Shown piece after piece: positions 32,055 through 42,385 of a stretch of 64,000 nt of DNA (within the stretch, counting starts at the first letter, position 1; the number at the start of each line of letters is the position of its first letter). This DNA comes from Candida dubliniensis CD36. Taxonomy: Eukaryota > Ascomycota > Pichiomycetes > Serinales > Debaryomycetaceae. The notes under the pieces were generated by a model. That model ran no database searches. It was not told where the DNA came from and worked only from the letters and a program-made list of their open reading frames with translations. Both the position numbers and the translations under genes were made by a program. The stretch is taken from assembly GCF_000026945.1 (NCBI RefSeq), contig NC_012862.1:1108501-1172500 (forward strand). Direction: 5' to 3'.

Positions 32055-33266
32055 ATGACTACCACCGTAATTAAAACACAAGAACGTACTCGTAAAAGAT
32101 TGAAAACTAACACCTCAGAAATAATCTTTAAAGAACTGTATCAAGAAAAAACTACCAATGACGAACAAGAAGATATCGCTAATGAACCACCAGCAGAAAT
32201 TTCCTTTGACAAAAAACATCAGTCAATCCTACTGATCACTCATTTTAAAGATCCATTAAAAGTGCAAAGTAGGTATCCAATTCCTGAGTTGCAACCATTT
32301 GAAATCCTAGTTAATAACAAGGCAATAGGACTAAATCCAATCGATTGGAAAGGTAAAAAATATGGATTTGGGATCTATCATTTCCCTTGGATCAATGGTC
32401 GTGAATCAAGTGGTGATGTGGTGAAATTAGGTGATCAAGTTGATAAATTCTCTATTGGTGATAAAGTAATTGTTAGTTCCACTAGCTATCGTGATAATAG
32501 AACTTCAACTTTCCAACAATACACTGCAATTGATTCAAGATTAGTTTGGAAACTCCCTGATAGTTTCAGTTACGAAGATGGTGCTACAATTGGAGTTGGA
32601 TTAGTTACTGCTGGGATTATTTTATATAATTCATTTGAATTTGAATTAAGTGCAACTCCAACTAAACAAACCACTACTAACAATAAGACAATTTTGATCT
32701 GGGGTGGGGCTACTGTTGTTGGACTTTATGTGGCCCAGTTAGCCAAAATATATGGATTGAATGTCATTGCTGTAGCTAGTACTAAACACGAAACATATTT
32801 GAAACAATTAGGTGTTGACCATTTGATTGATCGTCATTTATCTGAAAAGGAGATTATTGACAAAATAAATAGTATTGATGGTATTGAATCAATTGAATAT
32901 GGAGTTGATTGTGTTGGTAAAGAAACTTCTAAAATAGTATTGGAAATTCTTGATTTGAAATCACAGCAATCACAATCCGAAACCAATGATGAACAAATTG
33001 TCAAACCAAAATTCTCTGGAATTGTTGGCGTACCTAAAGAATACCCGGAAAGTGTTGATATTAGAAACGTTGTTATCAAACGATTCCATGAAGATGTATC
33101 ATTTGGTGAAAAATTCATTGAGGTCACTAGTGAATTATTAAATAACAAAGTCATTGAACCGGTCAGATTTAAACAGTATAAAGGTGGTCTTCACATCATT
33201 GACGACGCTCTAAAAGATTTGGAGAAAATTGGTGCAAATGGCGAAAAGTACGTTGTTAGTGTATAA
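32055..33266 (+). CDS. MDR-family NAD(P)-dependent oxidoreductase (quinone reductase / alcohol dehydrogenase-like)
   Basis: A 403-residue medium-chain dehydrogenase/reductase. The GroES-like domain (about 55-190) has LNPIDWKGKKYGFG, FPWINGRESSGDVVKLGDQV and FSIGDKVIV. The Rossmann domain has LIWGGATVVGLYVAQLAKIYG (cited as GGATVVGLYVAQLAK) and VIAVAST. The usual zinc-binding cysteines are absent, so it is likely a zinc-free enoyl- or quinone-reductase type, near the S. cerevisiae YNL134C / YCR102C group. The first ~55 residues are extra: basic (TRKRLKT) then acidic, and not part of the fold. The substrate is unknown. It converges on the F-box gene with 69 bp between stops. Confidence 0.8.
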   Translation: MTTTVIKTQERTRKRLKTNTSEIIFKELYQEKTTNDEQEDIANEPPAEISFDKKHQSILLITHFKDPLKVQSRYPIPELQPFEILVNNKAIGLNPIDWKGKKYGFGIYHFPWINGRESSGDVVKLGDQVDKFSIGDKVIVSSTSYRDNRTSTFQQYTAIDSRLVWKLPDSFSYEDGATIGVGLVTAGIILYNSFEFELSATPTKQTTTNNKTILIWGGATVVGLYVAQLAKIYGLNVIAVASTKHETYLKQLGVDHLIDRHLSEKEIIDKINSIDGIESIEYGVDCVGKETSKIVLEILDLKSQQSQSETNDEQIVKPKFSGIVGVPKEYPESVDIRNVVIKRFHEDVSFGEKFIEVTSELLNNKVIEPVRFKQYKGGLHIIDDALKDLEKIGANGEKYVVSV

Positions 33267-33335
33267 TTTTCTATAAGTATATATTCATTAACTTTATTCA
33301 TTTATTTATTATAACATGCCCTGATATGTTTTGTA

Positions 33336-35051
33336 TTACCCCCATAATAAACTTCGTCTCTGTCGGATCGAGTATTGTTCAAAATCTAATAATGAACATT
33401 CACCACTCCAAAACTCCATATTGATGGTTTGAATTCCTCCTTGTTTATCTACTGTAGTAAACACGGGTCTATCAGCAATCTGGTCTGATACACCTATAAA
33501 ATATCCACGTGAGTCAATAATAGGTGCTCCAGTCTCCTTGACATAATTAACATAGTAACTATCAATATCTTTATATCTTGGAGAATTATAAATCGTCGTT
33601 GTCCAAGGATACACTTTTTGTAAAGTACACAAATCACTTTTTAATGTGGAGTTGATCAAACCACCAATCATATCACGAACTAATGAATCATCTGTCATTG
33701 ACCAGCACTTTTCCAAAGAAATTCTTTTAATTCCTAAGTAATTGAGATTCCGGTCTAAATGGCCACTACTCAACCATCCCACAAAGTCTGTTAATAATTT
33801 CAAGACATGTATATGTGATTCTTCTATTGATTCGCCATATTGGAAGAATAGATTGGTAAATTGACAATGACGAATAATAACGCCAGCCTTTTCACGGGTA
33901 GTGGATGCAATATTGGGTCCCACTACTGCCTGATCAACTAAGGTGATTCGTTTTTCAGCCACCAAATGATCATTATGCAATACCGGTGAAGTATATGTTT
34001 CTGGATCAAACTTTATGACATCCAATATAGAAATATCAACAACCAAATCAGTCAATTTCTTACAGATTTTTAACAATTTTTCACCAACATAGCCTTGATA
34101 CAACTCCCATTTACTTTGATCAACTGTCGATTCACTTTTCCTTCGTTTGCTTCTGATTGTAAGTTTAGCAAAATTCAAGGCATTTTCAGAAATGTTTTCC
34201 AATAGTTTTATTGTATCCAAATATGCTATTGTAAAAGAGTTATTTAACAATAACACCAACTCAGTTAATTGTGACGGAATTTTAAATTGTTCAATGAGTG
34301 GAAGAATCCCTACTTGAGATGGAAGATTCCCATAATCAAGAAACAAGTCTAATCGGTTCAATTTAGAAACAATTTTTAATAACTGCGGTGAATTGATTAA
34401 AGTATGGATATTGATTGCTAAATAACGAAGATTGGCAGATTCAAAACTACCAACAAGAGTCTTGCTTTCTCCGATATCTAACACTTTCAAAGCTTTTAAG
34501 TTCGGGAACAAACTTATTCTTCCTCCATTTAAGAATGAATTGTCACATTCCAAATAACTTATAAAATTTGTCATCATTAAGCTGTTTTCATATCTAGATT
34601 TGAATAATTTATCATTGGCTCCAGTTAAATCTGCCTTTTCACAAAGTTCGATATTACTAACAATCAATTCATTCACAAAATGGTGTTGGATTGCTTTGGT
34701 ATTGCTAAACATTTCCTGTGATTTCGGAGTTGCCAACACGGCATCAACCTGATTTGTTCGAACTAAACTCAATGATTGAAATAGTATTGGAGCTAACTTT
34801 TTACGCAAAAATGTACATGTAGAAGATAATGCCAAAACGTCTTTATAAACAGGCCCCATTCTATTATGGTTCAAAATATAGAAATATTTGGGGAAACCAA
34901 TTAATGATTTGCTATTATTGTCAGACAATGGAGGCACATGATCAATGTACAAATAATCAATGATTTTGTTTAAGATATCGTCAGGGAGATCTGTTAAACT
35001 CAGAATAAGTGGTGGTGTCGGTTCATTGACTGGTGAAGTTTTCTCAGTCAT
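33336..35051 (-). CDS. F-box-like protein, function unknown
   Basis: A 571-residue protein. Residues ~14-40 (LILSLTDLPDDILNKIIDYL, then YIDHVPP) look like the start of an F-box. After an insertion, DVLALSSTCTFLRKKLAPILF completes the typical F-box helix pattern. The rest has leucine-rich segments (NLKALKVLDIGES, LRYLAINIHTL, KLNRLDLFLDYGN) that suggest irregular leucine-rich repeats. That combination is usual for substrate receptors of SCF ubiquitin ligases. I do not recognise a named gene; fungi have expanded families of such proteins. It lies downstream of RPL18 on the same strand, 356 bp away. Confidence 0.65.
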   Translation of the reverse strand: MTEKTSPVNEPTPPLILSLTDLPDDILNKIIDYLYIDHVPPLSDNNSKSLIGFPKYFYILNHNRMGPVYKDVLALSSTCTFLRKKLAPILFQSLSLVRTNQVDAVLATPKSQEMFSNTKAIQHHFVNELIVSNIELCEKADLTGANDKLFKSRYENSLMMTNFISYLECDNSFLNGGRISLFPNLKALKVLDIGESKTLVGSFESANLRYLAINIHTLINSPQLLKIVSKLNRLDLFLDYGNLPSQVGILPLIEQFKIPSQLTELVLLLNNSFTIAYLDTIKLLENISENALNFAKLTIRSKRRKSESTVDQSKWELYQGYVGEKLLKICKKLTDLVVDISILDVIKFDPETYTSPVLHNDHLVAEKRITLVDQAVVGPNIASTTREKAGVIIRHCQFTNLFFQYGESIEESHIHVLKLLTDFVGWLSSGHLDRNLNYLGIKRISLEKCWSMTDDSLVRDMIGGLINSTLKSDLCTLQKVYPWTTTIYNSPRYKDIDSYYVNYVKETGAPIIDSRGYFIGVSDQIADRPVFTTVDKQGGIQTINMEFWSGECSLLDFEQYSIRQRRSLLWG

Positions 35052-35407
35052 AGTCTATAAACCAACATTAATGGGTCAGCAGCAAGGAGGAAGAAGAGTA
35101 CAAGTGTATATTTGTTTTGCGAAAAGCTAGTGTTTGATTGCTGTACCAGAATCCTTTGATGCGGTTCCGAAACATGGAACAATAAGAGACAAGTAAAAGA
35201 CTTAATTACCCGAATAACATTTAATAGACATATACAAAAAGAAATATAAACAAAAAATACCCCTTCAATTATAAATTAATAAAAATTAAGTTGTTTCCAA
35301 TTTACATTGAGATATATAAATCTATTTAATAAATTGAAAAGAAGAAAAGCCGAAATTCATTAAAAAAAGGGAAATATTGTACAAAAGAATAAAGCATGTT
35401 AACCACC
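35052..35407. other. Intergenic: RPL18 3' end and F-box gene promoter
   Basis: 356 bp, AT-rich, with no gene or repeat I can support. It must hold the RPL18 terminator and the promoter of the F-box gene, both on the minus strand. Confidence 0.5.
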
Positions 35408-36461
35408 TTAAACTTTGAAACCTCTAGATCTTCTTCTACCTCTAGCTCTTTCGAATTTTCTACCTTTAGATAAGATTCTTGGAGCTTTACCTTTGTGTGG
35501 ACCGAAACCAAAGTGTCTGACGGCTTCTCTGGCGTTTCTTGGACCTCTGACAATCAAAGTGTTTTGACCCTTTGGAGCTCTTAAAGCTAATTGATCCAAA
35601 GTAATGGCTTCACCACCATTCTTCAAGATTCTGTCTTTAGCACCGGCAGTGAATCTCAAAGCAGCAATAGTGGCCTTTGGGAATTCCAATAATCTGTTGT
35701 CATCGGTAACGGTACCAACAACGACAATGGTCTTGTCAGCAGCACCTTTTTGTTTCAAAGCTCTAGAAATTCTAGAAACAGAAACTGGTGGTCTGTTGAT
35801 TTTAGACAAGAACAAAGATTTCAAGATGACTTTGTTGAATGGAGCATCAGTACGACCTAAAATAAAAAGATAATGTTAGTACGTTATTCCATATCACTTC
35901 TGCTCAGAAGACGCACAATATTCACTTTTGAAAAGTGATAAAGTACTCGCAGAATGGTTTCAGACTATCAATAAATGATAGTAGATAGTAGAATCTGTGG
36001 GTAATGATTTCACACACACATCCACTTTTTCTTTTCTCAAAATGCAACTCCCAAGGCATACTTGGTGTAAATGAATAATACACTACATTAGTGCTGCTCG
36101 AGTCTCTATGTTTTTGCGATAGTCTCTCTACTATCTTAATAGTGACTTTAAAACAAGTATACACAATGTCTTCTGCCTAGGACTTGAACAATTTGCTGAA
36201 ACCAGTCACTCATTGCGTAAAGCATTGAGCTTTCTTTGTCCTTTTTTTTTTCTTTTCAATATGGAATGCCTCCCATGTACCAAGGGAAATATTACAATAA
36301 ATATCATTTGTCTTCTTGTAGTTGGAAATTTCTAGACTGAGTTACATACGAGCCAAGAAGGAGTACAATTTGACTAACAATTGCAAGTAGACGTTGTCTG
36401 ATTTTGGAGCGGTTCTGTGACCGGATCTAACGTGTTGTTTACTGGTGTGATCTCTACCCAT
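35408..36461 (-). CDS. RPL18: 60S ribosomal protein L18 (eL18), two exons
   Basis: Exon 1 is 36461-36350 (37 codons plus one base, [20 protein letters not shown] to FLA). The intron is 36349-35857 and exon 2 is 35856-35408. A split CGT codon joins them to give ...[13 protein letters not shown]..., exactly as in yeast Rpl18. The total is 186 residues, the same as S. cerevisiae. Splice signals on the minus strand are GTATGT, TACTAAC (35881-35875) and TTTTAG. The C-terminus ends [11 protein letters not shown]. It is part of the large ribosomal subunit. A perfect Tbf1 palindrome lies 164 bp upstream. Codon use is strongly biased. Confidence 0.97.
35857..36349 (-). other. RPL18: RPL18 intron
   Basis: A 493-nt intron with GTATGT donor, TACTAAC branch point 18 nt before the TTTTAG acceptor. 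I see no convincing snoRNA boxes in it. Confidence 0.95.
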
Positions 36462-36793
36462 TGTTGTTCTTGATGTTGATGATGGTAAGAAAAAAGTGTA
36501 TAGGAATAGATTGAAATGCTAGTGAAAATTTTTTGTTCTCTAAGAGCCAGTGCCCGATGCGTGATAGTCTCAAAGTGCGAAAACATGAAAAGAAAAAATG
36601 CACTCAATTATTCGCACCATATCTTTAGGGCTATAGCCCTAAAATGGTTAAGCCGCAGATATTACAAAACGGGAAATATGTTGATTGTTCTCGATATTGT
36701 CCCGCATGACACAATTTAAGAACAAAACAAATCTAGGCTACTATCCGTATTTGCCATTCCAGAAACAACAACCACTATCTCACGATAAGATCA
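36462..36793. promoter_or_regulatory. Divergent promoter region RPL18 / DSC2
   Basis: 332 bp between two divergent ATGs. The only clear element is the Tbf1 palindrome at 36625-36642, about midway, so the DSC2-like gene may be influenced by a ribosomal-protein-type promoter. Confidence 0.7.
36625..36642. promoter_or_regulatory. Perfect Tbf1 palindrome upstream of RPL18
   Basis: TTAGGGCTATAGCCCTAA is its own reverse complement over 18 bp. It is the element bound by Tbf1 at Candida ribosomal protein genes. It lies 164 bp from the RPL18 ATG and 152 bp from the DSC2-like ATG. Confidence 0.92.
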
Positions 36794-37795
36794 ATGGCTC
36801 AGCTAACTCCTATAAGAGGATTTACCAACACTCCTGTAACACGATCGATATGTATGATATCCACTGTGGTACCGATAATGTTATCGGTGTTGGCTATAAA
36901 ATATGTAGTCAAGTTTGCTATCGATCCTTATATCATTCAATACAATCAATTCTGGAGAGTGGTGACCTATCAGTTATCAGTAGTCAATGAATCAGACTAT
37001 TTAATTACGGTATTATTATGGTTTCAGTTTAAAGTTTTAGAGAGATTTTATGGATCACGAAAGTATTTAAGTATTATAACATTGTTCACTGTTTATAATG
37101 CAATTGCATGTCTATTTATCATGAGTCTAGGACAGTTGTTGCTTTATTACATATTATTTGTTGTCAAAGTTTTTATCATGGGGTATGATCAAGATAGCAT
37201 TCATTATAATGTAACTTTTCTAAATGAGATAATACCAGGACCATTGGGTATACTTTCGTCTTTGTATGTGTGCTATGGAGCAAACATCCCGGTATCGTAC
37301 TATTTTAAAATATTATTGAAGGATCCAAGAAATGCAGATCAGACTGAAACTAGTTCCCCTAGTAAAGAGCTAAATTTGACAAACCTTTTCCCTATACATA
37401 TATTATACACTATTTTGATACTAAACAACGGGTTGCGTTCAATCATTCCATGTCTAGTTGGTTTATTGATCGGTAAGTTGTACGTTTACGAATTGCTCCC
37501 TGGAGGATCATCGTGGTTGTTATCAAATACAGTGTTCCGGTTATTTATAAACCCAATTAAAAGAGCAGGTATATGGTTAGAAGCCGGTAGGAGAAGACTC
37601 TCGATTAGATATGAAAGATTGAGTGGTAGCGAATCGCAAGAAGCAGTTGAAGAAGAGGAACTTAATGAAAACAACGACGAGCCTGATGATAATGATGAAA
37701 TTTTGGATGAGACAAGACAACAAGAGAATCAAATTAGAGCAGAAACCCCAGTTAGACCCTTGGGTAGTCAATTTCTCGATACCTTCAGAACATGA
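36794..37795 (+). CDS. DSC2: Rhomboid pseudoprotease of the Dsc2/UBAC2 type
   Basis: A 333-residue multi-span membrane protein. The first ~260 residues hold about six hydrophobic segments and a derlin/rhomboid-like signature: NQFWRVVTYQL, then FKVLERFYGSRKYLS, as in Dsc2 of the Golgi/endosome Dsc ubiquitin ligase. No GxSG serine protease motif is present, so it should be inactive as a protease. After residue 270 the tail is acidic (EEEELNENNDEPDDNDE) and ends VRPLGSQFLDTFRT. In other fungi the complex removes orphan membrane proteins or activates SREBP. A derlin (Der1/Dfm1) is the alternative, but the length and ER-GS motif fit Dsc2 better. Confidence 0.65.
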   Translation: MAQLTPIRGFTNTPVTRSICMISTVVPIMLSVLAIKYVVKFAIDPYIIQYNQFWRVVTYQLSVVNESDYLITVLLWFQFKVLERFYGSRKYLSIITLFTVYNAIACLFIMSLGQLLLYYILFVVKVFIMGYDQDSIHYNVTFLNEIIPGPLGILSSLYVCYGANIPVSYYFKILLKDPRNADQTETSSPSKELNLTNLFPIHILYTILILNNGLRSIIPCLVGLLIGKLYVYELLPGGSSWLLSNTVFRLFINPIKRAGIWLEAGRRRLSIRYERLSGSESQEAVEEEELNENNDEPDDNDEILDETRQQENQIRAETPVRPLGSQFLDTFRT

Positions 37796-37870
37796 CGCAA
37801 ATGCACTCATTAGTACTATTAATCCTAAGTAGTAACAACACAAATACAGAATACAAATTACTTATCTAAC

Positions 37871-38488
37871 CTAATTTGCTTTGGCTTTTTTTCTTCTTTC
37901 AACGTCCCAATTATACAATCTGGCAGTATTGACTTCCATTGTAGTTATATTCTCTTTCAAAAACTCTAAATCTTCTTTAACAATTTGTAATTGCTCTTGG
38001 TTCTTTTTCAATCTCTCATTAAGCAACTCAGTGGCATCTTCTAAGTTGTATTCTAGCATGACCTCGGCACCAAGCCACAAATACACTGAATTTAGATTCT
38101 CAATATCAACGGTGGCTTTACTGTATAATGTATCATTAAGCTCGTAGTTTGTGACCATTTTAGTATCACCCTGCTCTTTACTTTGCTTTATATGTTTGAT
38201 CACATCTAAGTTCTTTTCTATATCAGGGATTTTTATTTGCAAGTCAGCCAACTGTTGCCTTTTGGATGTCTCCATATACTTATATTGTTGTAATCTTTGC
38301 TGAAACATTGACATGGTAGAATCAAATTCTGTTTCTGGATCTTTGATAACAGTTTCTACTTTCTCTATGAAAGGGGCTTCTGGAATACCACGAGGATTGG
38401 TTTTCTTGGGTCTAAGTTGTGTTAGTATTATAGATATGTAAATGATAAGCAATTGCATATTTTATACATACGCTAAAAATTCGGCCAT
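37871..38488 (-). CDS. PAC10: Prefoldin subunit 3 (Pac10), two exons
   Basis: Exon 1 is 38488-38472 (ATG GCC GAA TTT TTA GC). The intron is 38471-38412 (60 nt) and exon 2 is 38411-37871. The join gives MAEFLAPKKTNPRGIPEAPF and a 185-residue protein. Without the intron the frame would begin with a hydrophobic MQLLIIYISIILTQL, which is intron sequence and not part of the family. NPRGIPEAPFIEKV is the conserved start of prefoldin 3/VBP1. Long N- and C-terminal coiled coils flank a middle hairpin (NDTLYSKATV; VYLWLGAEVMLEY). Prefoldin passes nascent actin and tubulin to the chaperonin TRiC. Splice signals are GTATGT, TACTAAC and CTTAG. It converges on the DSC2-like gene. Confidence 0.93.
38412..38471 (-). 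other. PAC10: PAC10 mini-intron (60 nt)
   Basis: Minus-strand GTATGT donor at 38471-38466, TACTAAC branch point about 10 nt from the acceptor, and CTTAG ending at 38412. It restores the conserved prefoldin N-terminus. The branch-to-acceptor distance is very short. Confidence 0.93.
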
Positions 38489-38707
38489 TTTATGTTGTTT
38501 TGCTGGTTTACTTCAGCTCTTTATTCTGTTTCAAGTACTCTTTAAAGTGTGTTTTTGATGCAAGAAATTTTTGGGCAGCAATTTTTTTTTTTTTCCATTG
38601 GATCAATTTACAAACGATAATAATAATGATTTACCTAACAGAAAAACGTATACTCAGTACATAAACTCAATTATTACATTTTAAACTGCAGAACTATATA
38701 ATTCAGG

Positions 38708-40202
<1,495 letters not shown>

Positions 40203-41516
40203 TTATTCATTTTTATCAATAAACCTCTTAAAGTATCTTACTCTAAAATCGCGGATGTTTTTCTCTTTCAACCCATTGCTGGTTATGCCTTTATAAGATT
40301 CGTCTCTTTTAACGTACACTAATAACCTTCTCGACCACTGATTAAACAGTTGTTCTAAACAATGTAACAACTCTAATCGCTCGTGTTGAGGTATTTGTGT
40401 TTCTTCAAAGTTGTCATTTGCTGTAGGCATCCAAAATGCCAATCTACCACCGACTGGTAATCTCTCGCTGGCAAATTGCAACAAATCTTCCAATAAATTG
40501 GCCAACAGGTACGGTTTCTTAGGTGGAATAAACTCACGTCTAAGATATGCAATTTCTCCATCAAAGATGTCATGTTCACGCCCAGCTGCTTTTTCTTCGT
40601 TCTTAGCACCCAACACACGAAGTCCCTCTCTTACACCATATGGTGGATCACAAACAATTGAATCTATTTGGAAATCTTTACGAAGGGCATTATGAGTAAA
40701 ATCCATTGTCAATACATCGATGAAATTGCCAGAAGTACCATATTGTTTGAAATTTGATTTCACATTTTTATCTTTACCTTTACCATTGAGCATTCTAACA
40801 TCAATATCAGATCCAATAGGATATCCACCAAAATGTGCTGCTGCCACTAGAAATGAACCGGTTCCTGTAAATGGGTCATATGTGATTTTGCCTGGTGCTA
40901 TTTGTGCTAGATTGCAAGTAACCAATGATAATTCGGCTTCAAAAGACGTTGTTCCTATGTAATTTCGTTTTTTCAAGTCATACTTTTCTACTAACCCGTT
41001 TGATCTTTCACTCAATTGAAGTTGTCTTGTAAACCAAATGTGAATTGGAGTTTCACTTTTAGCCCTATCATTATATTTATATTCTTCCACTACGGTAAAT
41101 ATCTCGTCTGGATTTTTCAAATCTATTTTTCCTTCAAATGGCAAATATGAAAAGGACTCAATAATCTTGACTTTTGCCTTGTTGCTGGGTCTTCCTCGAA
41201 AGTTTTTGAAATCAAATTTGAACGAAACATCCTTGTAATTTTCAAATTTGTCAGCTGACTTTGCTCGGACATCTTCATGAAGTTTATCGTAAGTTTCTCC
41301 GTAACCCCACAACTCATAGATTCCAAACGACATGATAGATCTTGAAATCAATTGACGAGCTTGTTCATCGTTTTCCAATGAAACCACTAAAAATGTAGAA
41401 TCTTCATTATGATTAGACAAATCCACATCTATATTGTATAAATCTGCTAATGCTTCCAACTCCGCTATCCTGAACTTGGGAAATGTCAGAGCAAGATGTA
41501 TAAGGTAATCTTTCAT
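40203..41516 (-). CDS. TRM11: tRNA (guanine10-N2)-methyltransferase catalytic subunit Trm11
   Basis: A 437-residue protein (yeast 433) matching Trm11 along its length. The N-terminal THUMP-like region (FRIAELEALADLYNIDVDLS, cited as AELEALADLYNI) is followed by KRNYIGTTSFEAELSL, the SAM-binding DPFTGTGSFLVAAAHFGG and the catalytic DPPYGVREG. RLPVGGRLAFWMPTANDN and WSRRLLVYV lie near the end. With Trm112 it methylates G10 of many tRNAs. It diverges from HRP1. THI4 lies 430 bp downstream on the same strand. Confidence 0.97.
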   Translation of the reverse strand: MKDYLIHLALTFPKFRIAELEALADLYNIDVDLSNHNEDSTFLVVSLENDEQARQLISRSIMSFGIYELWGYGETYDKLHEDVRAKSADKFENYKDVSFKFDFKNFRGRPSNKAKVKIIESFSYLPFEGKIDLKNPDEIFTVVEEYKYNDRAKSETPIHIWFTRQLQLSERSNGLVEKYDLKKRNYIGTTSFEAELSLVTCNLAQIAPGKITYDPFTGTGSFLVAAAHFGGYPIGSDIDVRMLNGKGKDKNVKSNFKQYGTSGNFIDVLTMDFTHNALRKDFQIDSIVCDPPYGVREGLRVLGAKNEEKAAGREHDIFDGEIAYLRREFIPPKKPYLLANLLEDLLQFASERLPVGGRLAFWMPTANDNFEETQIPQHERLELLHCLEQLFNQWSRRLLVYVKRDESYKGITSNGLKEKNIRDFRVRYFKRFIDKNE

Positions 41517-42385
41517 TTTTGGGGTTGGCCAAGGTCAGATCCATCCATCGCATAGATTCTTCAATTTTTTAATTTTTTTTTTTTTAATTGATACAGTTTT
41601 TTTTTTTTTTTTTGTGTCGCAAACATCAACAAAAAATGTTGCAGATATGTTTCCAATATTGGTTCTTCATAAGACTTTTAGGGTCGAAATTCTTATCATT
41701 GTTTATTATTAATAAGCAAATATAGGGTCCTCTTATTTTTAAATCAATTATAACTACATGAATGGTAAATTTGAGTGAATAGTCATTTGATGCTACCAGT
41801 TGTGTAAAACTTTTTCTATAAATTTTGATTGTTTTTACTGGGTAAATTTTTAATCTTAATTGTTCTAGTCAGTTCCTTTTCTATATAGAGTAACAGCAAT
41901 TTACACCTCAAACTAATATTTACACAAATCAACCAAGGCAACTCAATGCGTTGTCACAACAAGAATATAGTAACTTCTGAAAATAAATAAACAGCTGCTG
42001 TAAAGCATCCTGATTAGGCTCTTCTAGATGTGCGTGTTAAATGGAGAATTGTTTGCCACAATTACTTATAAGTCGTGCTCTTTTGTCAAAACTACTTGTT
42101 TGACTGGAAAAAAGGAGACAGACAGACAGGCAAACATTTTTTTTTTTTTTTTCCTTCAAAAGAAACCAGCATGAGGCGAAGAAAAAAAAAAGGAAGAGAA
42201 TAACAACCATTGGTCATTAGTCATTTATTAACAACCAAGTGTTTGATCAAAATAACATACGTCCTTAGAAGTTATATAGCATTAGGGTGTGTTGTTTTTT
42301 ATAATCAATAAAAGGATTAGTTTATTTCTTTTTTTTTTTTAAAAAAAAAGTTTGTATTATTCGTTAAAAGTAGAGTATATAAATA
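41517..42385. promoter_or_regulatory. Divergent promoter region TRM11 / HRP1
   Basis: 869 bp with no gene seen. T-runs lie at 41573-41585 and 41599-41613 near TRM11 and at 42138-42152 near HRP1. A T-run directly followed by an A-run (42331-42350) sits about 40 bp before the HRP1 ATG and could form a hairpin. Confidence 0.55.
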
